64,000 nt of DNA, from assembly GCF_002367995.1 (NCBI RefSeq), contig NZ_AP018207.1, forward strand, positions 4,215,083 through 4,279,082, given 5' to 3'. Every line of letters starts with the position of its first letter. Position 1 is the first letter of the stretch. Positions 1 to 10,285 of this stretch are shown here, piece after piece. Source of the DNA: Calothrix brevissima NIES-22. Lineage in GTDB: Bacteria; Cyanobacteriota; Cyanobacteriia; Cyanobacteriales; Nostocaceae. The notes under the pieces are model-generated. The model made no database searches, was not told the origin of the DNA, and saw only the letters and a program-made list of their open reading frames with translations. The translations under genes were made by a program, and so were the position numbers.

Positions 1-2007
1 CACGCTGGGAACTTCTGCCATAATCCAGAGTTGAAACTGGGGTAGTTGAGTTAATCCAGCTTGCACAACTTTTTGCTGACATAAAGAAAATTCTTCGACG
101 CTACGGACAAAGGGTAACATCAGGTTAACGTTGCTGTATCCGGCTTTTTGCACATTAGCTAAAGCGGCTAATTCTAACTCGAAAATTGCTGGATTAAGTA
201 AATAGCTAAATATTCCGCGATCGCCTAAGACGGCTTGTGATGTAGATTGAGGTTCTTGGGTAGCGGATGGTAATTCGTGCGATCGCCAATCTAAGGAGCG
301 ATACAATACTGTTCGCGGTGCAAAGCCACAAGCAAATTGTATAATCTCCTCAGTCCAGCGTTCTAATAATTCTGCTTGTCTGCCATCGGCTAGCCAACTA
401 TGAGGGTGTTGTCCTTCTAGGACGGTTAACATCATCAGTTCGGAACGCAGTAACCCGACTCCATCCACAGGTAAACTTTTGACTTGCTCTATTAAGCTGC
501 TTTGACTGAGGTTTAATAATAGTTGAGTACCAATTAGCGGTTGAGAAGGTAGCCCAGAACTACGTAATGGTGGGGATTGCCAAGAATTAGAGATGGCATG
601 ATTATCATCGATTTCGATATTTTCTGCTGAACCGCTTTTTGCTATGATCCTTTCTAAAGTAATCTCTTCTCGCACTCGCGAAACTTCACCGCGATCGCCA
701 TCTACTAGTAATCTTTCACCTGGTTGAATTAAGGCTGTAACATCTGTAGCGCTGACTACTGCGGGAATACCCAATTCTCTCGCGAGGATTGCTGCATGGC
801 TAGTCAAGCCGCCATTCTCTGTAATAATCCCGATAACTTTCTGTAATATTGGTAACCAATCTGGCGTGATGGCTTTGGCAACTAAAATCACGCCTTGAGG
901 TAGCTGTTCTGGTTTTAATTGGGAATTGGCAATTACATAGGCATTAGCTGTAACTCTTCCTCTAGCGGCTCCTATCCCCTTAATAATCTGGACGTTGGGA
1001 ATAGCAGATTGGGGGGCGCTAACTTGAGTGAGGTAGAGTTTGGGTACTGGGCTAACCTGAGAAATTGTCCATTCAATGTCAAATTCGCTACCTAGTTCGC
1101 TGACTAGCTGATTGCCCAACATAATGACTTGTTGTAGATATTCAGCTTGTAAAGCGTACTGTTTTTGTTTGCTTTCTTCGAGTAAATAGGCGACTAGACA
1201 ATGATTATCTAATGTCAGTACTGATGGCGTGACTGATTGTAAACTATCTTTATTTGCGGAATTTTCAATTCGATAAGCGAGGATTTTACTACCTAGCTGC
1301 TGCTCGATTAACTGCCCGGTTTCTGGGTGAATATAGTAAACATCGGGTAAAACTTCACCATTAGCGATCGCAACTCCTAATCCCCAAGTAGCGCTAATTT
1401 CCCAGCCAGAGGTATTTGCATGAAATAAACCGCTAGCGATCGCATTGCGCACCGGCTGGATTAAAACTGCAAAATTGACTCTTTTTAGCTCAATTCCGGC
1501 TCGTTGCCAATATAGTAAACTTTTAGCGCGAAATAATTGACTCCAAGTGCGCTTTAACCCAGATGCGATCGCGTCTGGATTACAAGGACAAAAAACCGAC
1601 TCTAGTAATCCTGAGATATTTCCCGCCTTGGTAGCACTTGGTACCATTACCGTAGGGCGAAAAATTAGATAGTCGCTGTCCCATTCTCTCGCTGCTGAGA
1701 GAATTTTTCCCACCCAAGATAGTGGTACAGTAGCAGTCACAATTTCCTGGCGCAAACGACCGGCTACTTGTTGCAGCTGACGCCAATTATTCACATCCAA
1801 ATACAACGAAGAATGAGGTAAGTCAGCAACTAATGATTCCGAGCTATTAAGATTTTCTAAAAATTGTTGCAAGACTTCTGCACCTACAACAAAACCAGGT
1901 ACTACAGGATAGCCACGCTGCATGATTCGGCTCAAGTAAAAGGCTTTATCACCTACCTTGGCGCGGTCTTGGAGTTTAATTTGGTCAAGCCAGTAGAGTT
2001 TGTCCAC
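1..2007 (-). CDS. PEP synthase-like protein, C-terminus cut by window edge
   Basis: Reading the minus strand gives 669 residues that run off the left edge. The order is an N-terminal pyruvate/PEP-dikinase ATP-binding region, a swivelling phosphohistidine domain with GGLTSHAAILARELG (His404), and the start of a PEP-utilising TIM barrel (GVGLLRSE). The family makes PEP from pyruvate and ATP in the cytosol. The GTG at 2005-2007 is the likely start because an in-frame TGA lies immediately upstream. The ATP-grasp region looks eroded: where PEP synthases carry an RSSATAEDL-type motif this protein reads RPTVMVPSATKAG. ATP-driven synthesis is therefore uncertain, and it may be a diverged paralogue. 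The catalytic Cys of the barrel would lie outside the window. Confidence 0.8.
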   Translation of the reverse strand, partial: MDKLYWLDQIKLQDRAKVGDKAFYLSRIMQRGYPVVPGFVVGAEVLQQFLENLNSSESLVADLPHSSLYLDVNNWRQLQQVAGRLRQEIVTATVPLSWVGKILSAAREWDSDYLIFRPTVMVPSATKAGNISGLLESVFCPCNPDAIASGLKRTWSQLFRAKSLLYWQRAGIELKRVNFAVLIQPVRNAIASGLFHANTSGWEISATWGLGVAIANGEVLPDVYYIHPETGQLIEQQLGSKILAYRIENSANKDSLQSVTPSVLTLDNHCLVAYLLEESKQKQYALQAEYLQQVIMLGNQLVSELGSEFDIEWTISQVSPVPKLYLTQVSAPQSAIPNVQIIKGIGAARGRVTANAYVIANSQLKPEQLPQGVILVAKAITPDWLPILQKVIGIITENGGLTSHAAILARELGIPAVVSATDVTALIQPGERLLVDGDRGEVSRVREEITLERIIAKSGSAENIEIDDNHAISNSWQSPPLRSSGLPSQPLIGTQLLLNLSQSSLIEQVKSLPVDGVGLLRSELMMLTVLEGQHPHSWLADGRQAELLERWTEEIIQFACGFAPRTVLYRSLDWRSHELPSATQEPQSTSQAVLGDRGIFSYLLNPAIFELELAALANVQKAGYSNVNLMLPFVRSVEEFSLCQQKVVQAGLTQLPQFQLWIMAEVPSV

Positions 2008-2131
2008 TCAATTTTGTTGTTCTCTGTTGTAATTCATTGGTTATGGTCACAGTAGTAACCGTTTGTGCAAGAGTGAAAAAAGTTAATAATTAGTAGCCAA
2101 ATAGCCAATAGGGGACTTACAAAAAATAAAT

Positions 2132-2211
2132 TACCCAAATTCCGTAGTGCGAGCATCTTGCTCGCTTTTGAACACCAGCGAGCGAGACGCTCGCACTACA
2201 AATGGATTGGG
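2132..2211. repeat. Small palindromic MITE-like element
   Basis: Arms 2144-2165 and 2178-2199 are 22-base inverted repeats that differ at two positions (both G:T-type) around a 12-base loop. The ends carry a looser outer inverted repeat (ACCCAA.. / ..TTGGGT). The rest of the 575-base gap 2008-2582 is AT-rich and I see no gene in it. Confidence 0.7.
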
Positions 2212-2582
2212 TATTTAAAAAATTGGATGTCCCTAGCTCCTCAAATAGCGATCGTTGCTGCAAATCTTGACTGTATGCTTAAATATAGCAATTTACAGTA
2301 GAATATGATGTTTAAATTATTTATCGCCATTAAATAATCATAGCTACAGCTTTAAATTACTACATTTAACCAATATCATAAATAGTAGTACTAGCAGAAT
2401 TAAAATTATTTATCTGCCATATCCTCAAAGGTAATTCATAATTTGTAATTACCTGGTTAAGGATTGCTTATTAAGAGTTGCTGAGTTCTACTTTATCAGT
2501 TCAACAATCAAGTTCAATAGCTATATAGAATTTAATTATTCATTATGCAAATATTTTTTATCACTAACTATGTTGATGCTAC

Positions 2583-3020
2583 ATGAGCCTTAATTTGCAA
2601 AATATTCTCTTTAGATTGTGCATCGCGTTACTCTGTGGCGCAATCATCGGCTTAGAACGACAACTAAGACACAAACCGGCTGGGTTGAGAACTCACATGT
2701 TAGTCAGTCTGGGTTCAGCTATTTATACTCTTATCCCTTTATCTACAGCCGGAATGAATCCCAGCGCTGACGCTTTAAGTCGAGTTATCCAAGGTATTGC
2801 TGCTGGTGTTGGTTTTCTGGGTGCGGGAGAGATTTTACGCCAATCTTCTAATGAATCACAAAAGACTGAAATTCATGGATTAACCTCAGCTGCGGCGGTT
2901 TGGGTTTCAGCAGCCTTGGGAATAGCCGCCGGTTGTGGTTTATGGGAATTAGGATTAATCGGTGCTATGCTAACTTTTTTAGTACTTAATTTTTTCAAGA
3001 AATTAGAAAGAATGAATTAG
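2583..3020 (+). CDS. MgtC/SapB-family membrane protein
   Basis: 145 residues, strongly hydrophobic, with the MgtC signature near the N-terminus: GAIIGLERQLRHKPAGLRTH at about residues 19-38, followed by more membrane helices (GIAAGVGFLGAG, the AAAVWVSAALGIAAG stretch). MgtC proteins sit in the inner membrane and are linked to growth at low magnesium and to membrane potential control, but a transport activity is not proven for the family. The protein lacks the C-terminal ACT-like domain of longer MgtC proteins. No clear Shine-Dalgarno precedes the ATG. It stands alone, tail to tail with the next gene. Confidence 0.85.
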   Translation: MSLNLQNILFRLCIALLCGAIIGLERQLRHKPAGLRTHMLVSLGSAIYTLIPLSTAGMNPSADALSRVIQGIAAGVGFLGAGEILRQSSNESQKTEIHGLTSAAAVWVSAALGIAAGCGLWELGLIGAMLTFLVLNFFKKLERMN

Positions 3021-3476
3021 TTATTGTTTATTTTGGCAATTAAATAAATCTAAAGCTTTGGCAAAAATAGTTTCATCGGCTCTGGTTTGCAAAATCGATT
3101 TGGCTAAATTAACGAATTCCCAATCTGTCTGCATATCATTTTCAATTGTCTTACTAGCTGCATAAAAGCTGACATCGTTGTCATGCATTTCATTAGTAGT
3201 GCCAGTTTGGAATTTTAATTTTTTACTATCCCAAGAGATAGCTTTACCGCGTAGTGTTAATTGAAACCATAATATTTCATCGTTTTTTAATTCAAAGAAT
3301 ACATCAAAATATGGTTCTTCTCCTTGAAACCACATTCTCGTGATTCCTGTATTTTGGGATTGCTTGAGTAACTTCTGTTCAATTTCTCGCAATGATGCGC
3401 CTAAAACTGCAATTTCATCTTTGTGGGCAATTTCGTTTTGTGAATACATATCTAAAATTTCCAGAGATTTACTCAT
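3021..3476 (-). CDS. Hypothetical protein
   Basis: About 151 residues from the ATG at 3476. A TTG 33 bases upstream would add eleven residues. The bases around the two possible starts are nearly repeated (TGAGTAAATC), so the extension may be a small duplication. I do not recognise the family. The protein is soluble and acidic, with a predicted helical N-terminus followed by strands (WFQGEEPYFDVFFEL, EILWFQLTLRGKAISWD). The stop codon lies directly against that of mgtC on the other strand. No function is proposed. Confidence 0.6.
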   Translation of the reverse strand: MSKSLEILDMYSQNEIAHKDEIAVLGASLREIEQKLLKQSQNTGITRMWFQGEEPYFDVFFELKNDEILWFQLTLRGKAISWDSKKLKFQTGTTNEMHDNDVSFYAASKTIENDMQTDWEFVNLAKSILQTRADETIFAKALDLFNCQNKQ

Positions 3477-3715
3477 GTTTATTAGTTTTGGGCAATAGGA
3501 TTTACTCAATCACTAAAGAAAATTACTGCTTTAAAATAAGCAGTAATATCAGGAGAAAGCAAGGGTAAAAATATTAAATCTAATAAATAAAACAGTGAAA
3601 ATTATTAAAGATTGCTAGTAAAGACTAAATTCCTCAGTAAAAAAATTAATTCCTAAATTTTTACATTGCTTAATCTAGTTAGTTTTTTAGCACCGCTTTA
3701 CTTAATAGATAAGTC

Positions 3716-3853
3716 AATACTGCTCGGTTAAGGAAAATTGTAGGTTGGGTTGAGGCTCTGCGAAACCCAACAGAGCTACCCAAATGTTGGGTTTCGTTCC
3801 TCAACCCAACAACCTACGCGGGTTAAGGTTTTTGAGCTTAACCGAGCAGTATT
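3716..3853. repeat. MITE-like element with nested inverted repeats
   Basis: A perfect 16-base terminal inverted repeat, AATACTGCTCGGTTAA, occupies 3716-3731 and its complement 3838-3853. Inside is a second inverted repeat built on TTGGGTTGAGG / CTCAACCCAA. An 11-base direct repeat, TTAATAGATAA, lies at 3702-3712 and 3852-3862 and may be a target duplication. Related inner sequence recurs at 19411-19427 and 20025-20049. I see no gene in the gap 3477-4169. Confidence 0.75.
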
Positions 3854-4033
3854 AATAGATAATTAGGTTTATTAATCAGTAACAATTATCTTGAGATAAT
3901 AAAATTTATTTTTAACTTTCTCAATTAATATTCACAAAAATTACCCGCAATCCGGAAAAATATCCTGACTCCTAGTTGTGCGAGCAATAAAGTGTAGATA
4001 ATCCGATTTTTTTATACCCAACTGCAATCTGAA

Positions 4034-4140
4034 ACATACAGCAGATTGCCAGTTGGTGAGGTACAGATGATCGTTGATTGTAGGGGCACTGGCACTGCCA
4101 TGCCCCGAAGCGCTCTCACTAGGGCGGGGAAACCCCGCCC
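4034..4140. repeat. Dispersed intergenic repeat, copy A, plus GC hairpin
   Basis: Bases 4034-4113 match 56424-56503 at about 69 of 80 positions in the same orientation. Immediately after comes a strong hairpin at 4122-4140 (GGGCGGGG, AAA, CCCCGCCC). It lies just downstream of recF, so the hairpin could also stop recF transcripts, although no clear T-run follows it. Confidence 0.7.
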
Positions 4141-4169
4141 CTACGAGTACACCTGATTGATTCATCGCT

Positions 4170-5303
4170 TTAATAAATAGCGTTGGTTAATGATATTTCT
4201 CCTGCTTTTACATGGAGAATTTGCGATGAATCTAACCATTGTGAGTCAAATGAACCGAGATGAGTTGTGGTAATTAAAGTTTGGAATCTATCTTGAATGG
4301 CATCAAGTAATTGATTTTGGCGATATGGATCTAATTCTGCTAAAACATCATCTAATAAGAGCAGGGGTGGTTCGCCAACAACTTCTTCAATTAATTGTAA
4401 TTCTGCTAATTTAAGTGCTAATACTAAGGTGCGCTGTTGACCCTGAGAACCGTATTGACGGGCGGGTGTTTGGTTAATAATTAATTCTATTTCGTCGCGA
4501 TGAGGCCCTACTAAGGTAGTACCTTGGCGGAGTTCGGCTACAGCACGTTGCTGGATTTTATCTAAAAAAGCTTGTTGTACTTGTTGTGGATAGTTTTCCC
4601 CTAAAGGAACACTCGGCGCATATTTAATTTGGAGATTTTCTGTACTTCCACTAATACTAGAGTGCCAATTAATTGCAATGGGCGCTAATCTTTGTAAAGC
4701 TCGTTCGCGCCTTCTAATTACTCTTGTACCTGTGGTGGCTAATTGGGCATCCCAAACAGCTAATTGTTCTGATTGTTGGCTAGTAAATGCTATATCTTGG
4801 GTATGTTTTAAAAAGGCATTACGCTGGCGTAAAACTTGATTGTATTGTTGTAAAATATGGGCATATACAGGTTCAAGTTGGATTAATAAAGTATCTAACC
4901 AACTACGCCGACCTTCCGGCCCGCCACGCACTAAGTCTAAATCTAAGCTGGAAAATTCTACCGCATTGAGAACGCCAAGAAAGTCCATTTGACGCCGCAC
5001 AGCTTCGCCATTAAGTGCAACAGTGCGCCTTGCTTGACGGCGAAGAGTTAAGGTGAGATCGCTAATACCTGTTTTTCTTTCTAGAGATGCGCTAATTTGC
5101 GCGATCGCTTCTCCATCTTGCACTAAATCGCGATCGCGCGCTAACCGATGCGATCGCAATGTCGCTAATAACTCCACCGCCTCCAATAAATTAGATTTTC
5201 CCTGAGCATTATTACCTACCAAAATTGTTTTGGCAGCTTTAAACTCCACTTTTTGATCTGTGTAGTTGCGAAATTGTCTCAGGTGAATTGATTTGAGGTA
5301 CAT
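4170..5303 (-). CDS. recF: DNA replication and repair protein RecF
   Basis: 377 residues, normal for RecF. Walker A is GNNAQGKS at residues 30-37, the ABC-type signature region is YGSQGQQRTLVLALKLAEL, and Walker B is LLLLDDVLAELD with Asp318-Asp319. RecF is an SMC-like ATPase that, with RecO and RecR, loads RecA at single-strand gaps and helps restart stalled forks. It starts with ATG at 5303 and stands alone between the repeat-filled gap and the P-type ATPase gene, which is on the same strand about 120 bases upstream. The intervening bases are low-complexity GGGAGA-like sequence. Confidence 0.96.
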   Translation of the reverse strand: MYLKSIHLRQFRNYTDQKVEFKAAKTILVGNNAQGKSNLLEAVELLATLRSHRLARDRDLVQDGEAIAQISASLERKTGISDLTLTLRRQARRTVALNGEAVRRQMDFLGVLNAVEFSSLDLDLVRGGPEGRRSWLDTLLIQLEPVYAHILQQYNQVLRQRNAFLKHTQDIAFTSQQSEQLAVWDAQLATTGTRVIRRRERALQRLAPIAINWHSSISGSTENLQIKYAPSVPLGENYPQQVQQAFLDKIQQRAVAELRQGTTLVGPHRDEIELIINQTPARQYGSQGQQRTLVLALKLAELQLIEEVVGEPPLLLLDDVLAELDPYRQNQLLDAIQDRFQTLITTTHLGSFDSQWLDSSQILHVKAGEISLTNAIY

Positions 5304-5424
5304 AGTGGAGAGATGAGGAAGATGAGGGAGAGGGGGGAGATCAGGGAGAGATTGTGGGTGTGTGGAAGGTTGGGGAGAATATAACTACCACTTCCCACTT
5401 CCCACTTCCCATGCCCCATGCCCA

Positions 5425-8283
5425 TCACACAGCTTTTTTGCCCATAATGCGGAAGAATATCTTCTCCAATTCCACCCAGACAAACATTAAGGCACTAAAG
5501 CCAATACAAATAGCTAATTCTGTACTATCTATTAAATGAGTCCCAAAGAAAGCTCGCAGGGGTGGAACATAAATTAGCATGAGTTGCAAAATTGTGGTGA
5601 CAACCACAGCACCCAAAACGAACTTATTGGACAGGGGATTCATTTCTATAGTTAGTTGATTATTTGAGCGAATAGCTATAGCATGACCCATTTGGGCGAT
5701 ACACAGGGTAGTGAATACCATTGTTTTCCAAGATTCAGGATCGCCTTTGTAACCTGCTGCATGGGTATGGTTGTAAGCCCAAGCCATTAAAGCAATGGAG
5801 ATAATCGCAAAGACAATCCCAATCCGCACCATGTAAGAACCCAATCCCCTAGCAAAAATACTTTCGCGGGGGCTGAAGGGGGGACGTTTCATCACATCTG
5901 GTTCTGGGGGTTCTACAGCTAAGGCTAAGGCTGGTAAACCATCTGTAACCAAGTTCATCCAGAGAATTTGTAAGGGGGTGAGGGGAACGCCGCCTAAACC
6001 GATTAAGGGTGCAGCCGCAATGGTTAATACTTCGCCAATATTACTACCGAGAATATACTTAATAAAGCGGCGGATATTAGTATAAACTACTCTACCTTCT
6101 TTTGTGGCTGAGACAATGGTGGCAAAGTTGTCATCTAGCAGCACCATGTCGCTAGCTTCTTTACTCACATCTGTACCGGTAATCCCCATTGCAATGCCGA
6201 TATCGGCTTGTTTTAAGGCGGGAGCATCGTTAACACCATCCCCGGTCATGGCAACAAATCTACCACGGCGTTGCAGGGCTTTAACAATTCGCAGTTTGTG
6301 TTCTGGGGAAACTCGCGCATAAATGCTGACTAAGTCTACATTTTGCTCTAATTCTTCATCGCTCATGCGCTGTAATTCTTGTCCGGTAAGGACGCGAGCG
6401 CCTTCTTCGGCTATCCCCAAATCAGCCGCGATCGCTCTGGCTGTTAACTGGTGATCGCCTGTAATCATCACGGGACGAATCCCCGCTTCTCGACATTCTT
6501 GCACAGCCGCCCTGACTTCTGGGCGTGGCGCATCCAGCATTCCCACTAATCCCAGCCAGACTAACTCTTGTTCTGAGGTTTCATCTGAGCCTTCTGGGGG
6601 AATTTCGCTAAAGGGTTTATAAGCGAAACCTAGTACCCGTAACCCTTTACTCGCCATTTGGTCATTTTCTGCCAAAATTTGTTGGCGTTGTGCTTCGGTT
6701 AAGGGGGCCGCATGTCTACCTAAGTAAACTTGACTACAACGCGCCAAAATTAACTCTGGGGAACCCTTGGTAAACATTAAATACCGTTCCGATCGCAGAA
6801 AACCGGCGATCGCGGGGTCAATATCTGTGCCGGAAGAATCACCAGTAGCAACCGCCTTAACCTGAGAAATGACGCTCATGCGCTTGCGTTCTGAGGAAAA
6901 GGGAAATTCAGCTACTCTGGGTAATTTACTCTCCCATTGGTCTTTTTCAATACCAGCTTTCCCCGCCAGGGTCATTAATGCGCCTTCAGTAGGATCGCCT
7001 AAAATCGCCCATTCCCCTGCTTCTTTTTGTAGTACCGAATCATTACAAACAGCACAAGCAACTAGTAAAGCGGAGATTTCCGGATATTCTTCTACAGCTA
7101 TTTTTTGTTCATTTAATTGAAAATCACCTGTAGGCGCGTAACCTTGTCCTGTGACTCGGAATGTAGAATTATTTGTATAAACTGATTGCACGACCATTTT
7201 GTTCTGAGTCAGAGTACCAGTTTTATCAGAACAGATGGTAGTGACAGAACCTAAGGTTTCTACGGCGGGAAGTTTGCGAATCAAGGCGTTTTGCTTGACC
7301 ATTCGCTGAGTTCCCAAAGCCAAGGTAACTGTAATGACGGCGGGTAAACCTTCGGGAACCACAGCCACCGCCATACTTAAGGAAACTTCCAAGAGTTCTT
7401 GTAAGTTGCTAAATCCCCTGGCTTGGATGACACCGCCGATAACAACAATGGCGACAAGTATCAAAGAACCGGTAACCAGGACGTTACCAAGTTGGGTCAT
7501 CCGTTGCTGTAAAGGCGTTGGTTCGCTCTCTACGGATTGCAACAAGGTAGCAATTTTGCCTAACTCTGTTTTCATTCCAGTGTTAGTTACTAGAACCTTG
7601 CCCCGTCCTTGAACAACTTCTGTTCCTTGATAGACGACATTAATGCGATCGCCTAATGATGTATCTTCTGGTAGTTGTAAAGTAGCTTGTTTATTGACAG
7701 CTTCCGCTTCGCCAGTCAGCGCCGATTCCCGGACTTGTAAATTCGATTGTTCAATCAAGCGTCCATCGGCGGCTATTTGTACCCCAGCTTCCAGCAGCAT
7801 CACATCCCCAGGAACTATTTCCTTGGCGGCGACATCTAAGAGTTTGCGATCGCGAATGACGCGCACTAGGGGAGAAGATAATTTTTTCAAAGCTGCAAGG
7901 GCTTTTTCAGCACGGCTTTCTTGCACATAGCCCAGGATACCATTGAGAATGACAATCGCCATAATCGCGATCGTATCTTTAAATGGCACTTCCCCAGGTT
8001 TAAGGGTACCGCCTTGCCAAGCCACCAAATCTAAACCCCCAGAAATGACAGCTACGGCGATCAGCATCAACAACATAATGTTCTTGAACTGATCTAACAA
8101 AATTTCCCAAGCGCTGCGGCCACCCTGTTCTTCAAGTTCGTTGGGGCCGTATTTTTGCAGCCGTTGTTCAACTTCTTGGGGTGTTAAGCCATTGTCTGCA
8201 TTGCTATCAAGCAGGTCTAGCGCTTTATCAACTTCTAAACTATGCCAAACAGTGGCACCTTCAGGCAGAGAATTAGCAGACAT
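5425..8283 (-). CDS. P-type (Ca-type) cation-transporting ATPase
   Basis: About 952 residues from ATG 8283; a GTG four codons upstream is possible. An N-terminal cation-ATPase domain ([20 protein letters not shown]) is followed by the actuator TGEA motif, the M4 motif VVPEGLPA, the phosphorylation site CSDKTGTLT with Asp353, the hinge [12 protein letters not shown], and a C-terminal set of membrane helices with a conserved [10 protein letters not shown] segment. The PEGLP motif and the C-terminal layout are those of type II ATPases, which pump Ca2+ or sometimes Na+ or Mn2+ out of the cytosol. The substrate cannot be fixed by eye. It is divergent from the transglutaminase gene, with a 280-base gap. 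Confidence 0.93.
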   Translation of the reverse strand: MSANSLPEGATVWHSLEVDKALDLLDSNADNGLTPQEVEQRLQKYGPNELEEQGGRSAWEILLDQFKNIMLLMLIAVAVISGGLDLVAWQGGTLKPGEVPFKDTIAIMAIVILNGILGYVQESRAEKALAALKKLSSPLVRVIRDRKLLDVAAKEIVPGDVMLLEAGVQIAADGRLIEQSNLQVRESALTGEAEAVNKQATLQLPEDTSLGDRINVVYQGTEVVQGRGKVLVTNTGMKTELGKIATLLQSVESEPTPLQQRMTQLGNVLVTGSLILVAIVVIGGVIQARGFSNLQELLEVSLSMAVAVVPEGLPAVITVTLALGTQRMVKQNALIRKLPAVETLGSVTTICSDKTGTLTQNKMVVQSVYTNNSTFRVTGQGYAPTGDFQLNEQKIAVEEYPEISALLVACAVCNDSVLQKEAGEWAILGDPTEGALMTLAGKAGIEKDQWESKLPRVAEFPFSSERKRMSVISQVKAVATGDSSGTDIDPAIAGFLRSERYLMFTKGSPELILARCSQVYLGRHAAPLTEAQRQQILAENDQMASKGLRVLGFAYKPFSEIPPEGSDETSEQELVWLGLVGMLDAPRPEVRAAVQECREAGIRPVMITGDHQLTARAIAADLGIAEEGARVLTGQELQRMSDEELEQNVDLVSIYARVSPEHKLRIVKALQRRGRFVAMTGDGVNDAPALKQADIGIAMGITGTDVSKEASDMVLLDDNFATIVSATKEGRVVYTNIRRFIKYILGSNIGEVLTIAAAPLIGLGGVPLTPLQILWMNLVTDGLPALALAVEPPEPDVMKRPPFSPRESIFARGLGSYMVRIGIVFAIISIALMAWAYNHTHAAGYKGDPESWKTMVFTTLCIAQMGHAIAIRSNNQLTIEMNPLSNKFVLGAVVVTTILQLMLIYVPPLRAFFGTHLIDSTELAICIGFSALMFVWVELEKIFFRIMGKKAV

Positions 8284-8563
8284 CGTGTAAGTCACAGGAA
8301 ATGGTTACAGAATTCGATCATAATTTAGTGATGGCTGGAAAAACCATCCACTAAAGTTACATACAGGCTCTCGCCAAATTGTAATAGTGTAGATGTGATT
8401 CCTGGTATTTGTCACTTTCTCATCCGGGGATTAGTATGTGTTATTTCCTGGGTCAGAGTTGTTTTAGAACACATTGCACTCATAATAGTAAGCAAGACAA
8501 ATCTGCAACTTGGTCACATGGGACGTACTACCACCAATTATTTTAGGCGTGCTAACCGATTAA

Positions 8564-10249
8564 ATGAATATGCTTAATACGAGTTTCCCACTTCCCAGTA
8601 TGACCGTTAGCCAGATGTTTGGGCAAAGAACAATTCGACCGCTAACTGCTGCCGCCTTGGGTGGTATTGCTTTCATTAAAGATAGACTCATTGCTATTGA
8701 TACTATTAAAGGACATCTGCTAGAAATTGATCCCATCACAGACAACAGCAAAATTCTCAATCCCCACCAAGTTAAGGAATTTACAGAAGTCACTGGTCTA
8801 GCAGTATGGGAAGATACCCTTTGGGTAACCCGTGGTAACAGTGTATATCGCTGCCAAATCAATTCTTTAGGTCTAGAGCATTTTGTTACATTGCCTTATC
8901 CGGCTGATGGCGTGGCTGTTTGGGAGTCAACTGTTTATGTTAGCTGCCACAAGTTAGGCTATATCTTAATTTATGAGTCTGAGACTCGCAAAGAAATTAC
9001 CAGATTTCACGCGCCGGGGGTCGGTGTCGAGAATTTAGTGGTGACTCAAGATACCCTTTGGGTGAGCGATCGCACAGAACAAACGGTCTTTTCTTTAGAT
9101 CGGGGTACGGGAGAAATTCAATTTACTGTCCTCACGCCTTTTGACTCGCCTACAGGAATTGCTGTCCATAAAGATGGGGAAACAGGCAAAGAAACCCTGT
9201 ATGTCGCTTATGCTTCCGAAGAGCCTTATATTCGCGATAATCCTAATGCTGACCCCAATCATGAGCTAACATACCGCGATCGCACTTTCATTCATCCCCT
9301 GTATTATCATTACGAGCCAGAAAAGCGCTACGCCCTTTCTAATGGCTATCTCATTGAAATGTCCTACGCTGAGGAGATAGCGCCTTTAGAAGAGGTATAT
9401 TTAACCAATTTAGAATGGCGCATCGCTTTACCATCGGAAACAGAACGTCAAAAAATTAAACATGTTGAACCCATTGGTTTACCTTTTACAGAAGAAGTAA
9501 TTGATGGACAACGGGTAGCAGTATTTAAATTTGATACCCTCACCCCCGGCGAACGTCATATTTTTGGCTGGAAAGCGACTTTAGAAGTCCGGGGAATTAA
9601 ATATCGCATTACCCCCAAAGACGTAGAAGATATTCCCGCACTTTCATCAGAATTTGAAAGCCGCTACCTTGTGGATGATGACGATCTAGCAATGGACTCT
9701 ACCATTGTCCGTCGCGCTGCTAGAGATGCCGCAGGTTCGGAAAGCAATTTATTGCGGAAAATGTACAGTATCCGTAATTATGTTTACGATGAATTATCAT
9801 ATGGTATTAAACCATACATTGATACTCCCGATGTGGTTTTAGAACGGGGAGTAGGTTCTTGTGGTGAATATGTAGGTGTTTTACTCGCTCTGTGTCGCTT
9901 GAATGGTATTCCCTGCCGCACAGTAGGCAGGTATAAATGTCCACCAAACGGGGAACTAAAAGGTATACCCTTACAGCCAGACTTTAACCATGTTTGGTTA
10001 GAATTTTACATTCCCAATATTGGCTGGCTACCAATGGAATCTAACCCCGATGACATAGGCGATTCCGGGCCATATCCCACCAGATTTTTTATGGGTTTAT
10101 GCTGGTATCACATCGAAATTGGCAAAGGAGTCTCCTTTGAAACCATTTCTAGCCAAGGCGAACGCTTAACCAAAGAAGACATTGCCATTGGTGACCTAGC
10201 AATCAATCATATTCGCTTTACAATTCTTAAAGAATTGCCACCGTTTTAA
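8564..10249 (+). CDS. Beta-propeller plus transglutaminase-like domain protein
   Basis: 561 residues. Residues ~25-220 show repeated WxxTLWVTRGN / LWVSDRTE-type strands, read as an NHL/SMP-30-like propeller. Residues ~370-520 form a transglutaminase-like cysteine protease fold with Cys433 in GVGSCGEYVGV, His476 in NHVWLEFY and an acidic residue in MESNPDD, the expected Cys-His-Asp triad. No signal peptide is visible, so it is probably cytosolic. In bacteria such domains usually act as peptidases or amidases rather than cross-linkers; the substrate is unknown. No strong ribosome binding site was found; Met13 is an alternative start. It is followed by a tandem repeat, with no operon partner. 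Confidence 0.8.
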   Translation: MNMLNTSFPLPSMTVSQMFGQRTIRPLTAAALGGIAFIKDRLIAIDTIKGHLLEIDPITDNSKILNPHQVKEFTEVTGLAVWEDTLWVTRGNSVYRCQINSLGLEHFVTLPYPADGVAVWESTVYVSCHKLGYILIYESETRKEITRFHAPGVGVENLVVTQDTLWVSDRTEQTVFSLDRGTGEIQFTVLTPFDSPTGIAVHKDGETGKETLYVAYASEEPYIRDNPNADPNHELTYRDRTFIHPLYYHYEPEKRYALSNGYLIEMSYAEEIAPLEEVYLTNLEWRIALPSETERQKIKHVEPIGLPFTEEVIDGQRVAVFKFDTLTPGERHIFGWKATLEVRGIKYRITPKDVEDIPALSSEFESRYLVDDDDLAMDSTIVRRAARDAAGSESNLLRKMYSIRNYVYDELSYGIKPYIDTPDVVLERGVGSCGEYVGVLLALCRLNGIPCRTVGRYKCPPNGELKGIPLQPDFNHVWLEFYIPNIGWLPMESNPDDIGDSGPYPTRFFMGLCWYHIEIGKGVSFETISSQGERLTKEDIAIGDLAINHIRFTILKELPPF

Positions 10250-10250
10250 A

Positions 10251-10285
10251 TTGGGCATTGGGCATTGGGCATTGGGCATTGGGCA
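10251..10285. repeat. Short tandem repeat, TTGGGCA x5
   Basis: Five head-to-tail copies of the heptamer TTGGGCA directly follow the stop of the transglutaminase gene. Similar heptamers recur at 54770-54795 and, on the other strand, near 59730-59760. C-rich stretches (CTTGTCCCC, CTAGCCC) follow up to 10440. Such heptamer arrays are typical of heterocystous cyanobacteria. Confidence 0.85.

Noticed and set aside
3941-4165. Open frame of 74 codons upstream of recF's end
   Set aside because: It translates a dispersed repeat and a GC hairpin, has biased composition, and shows no family resemblance.
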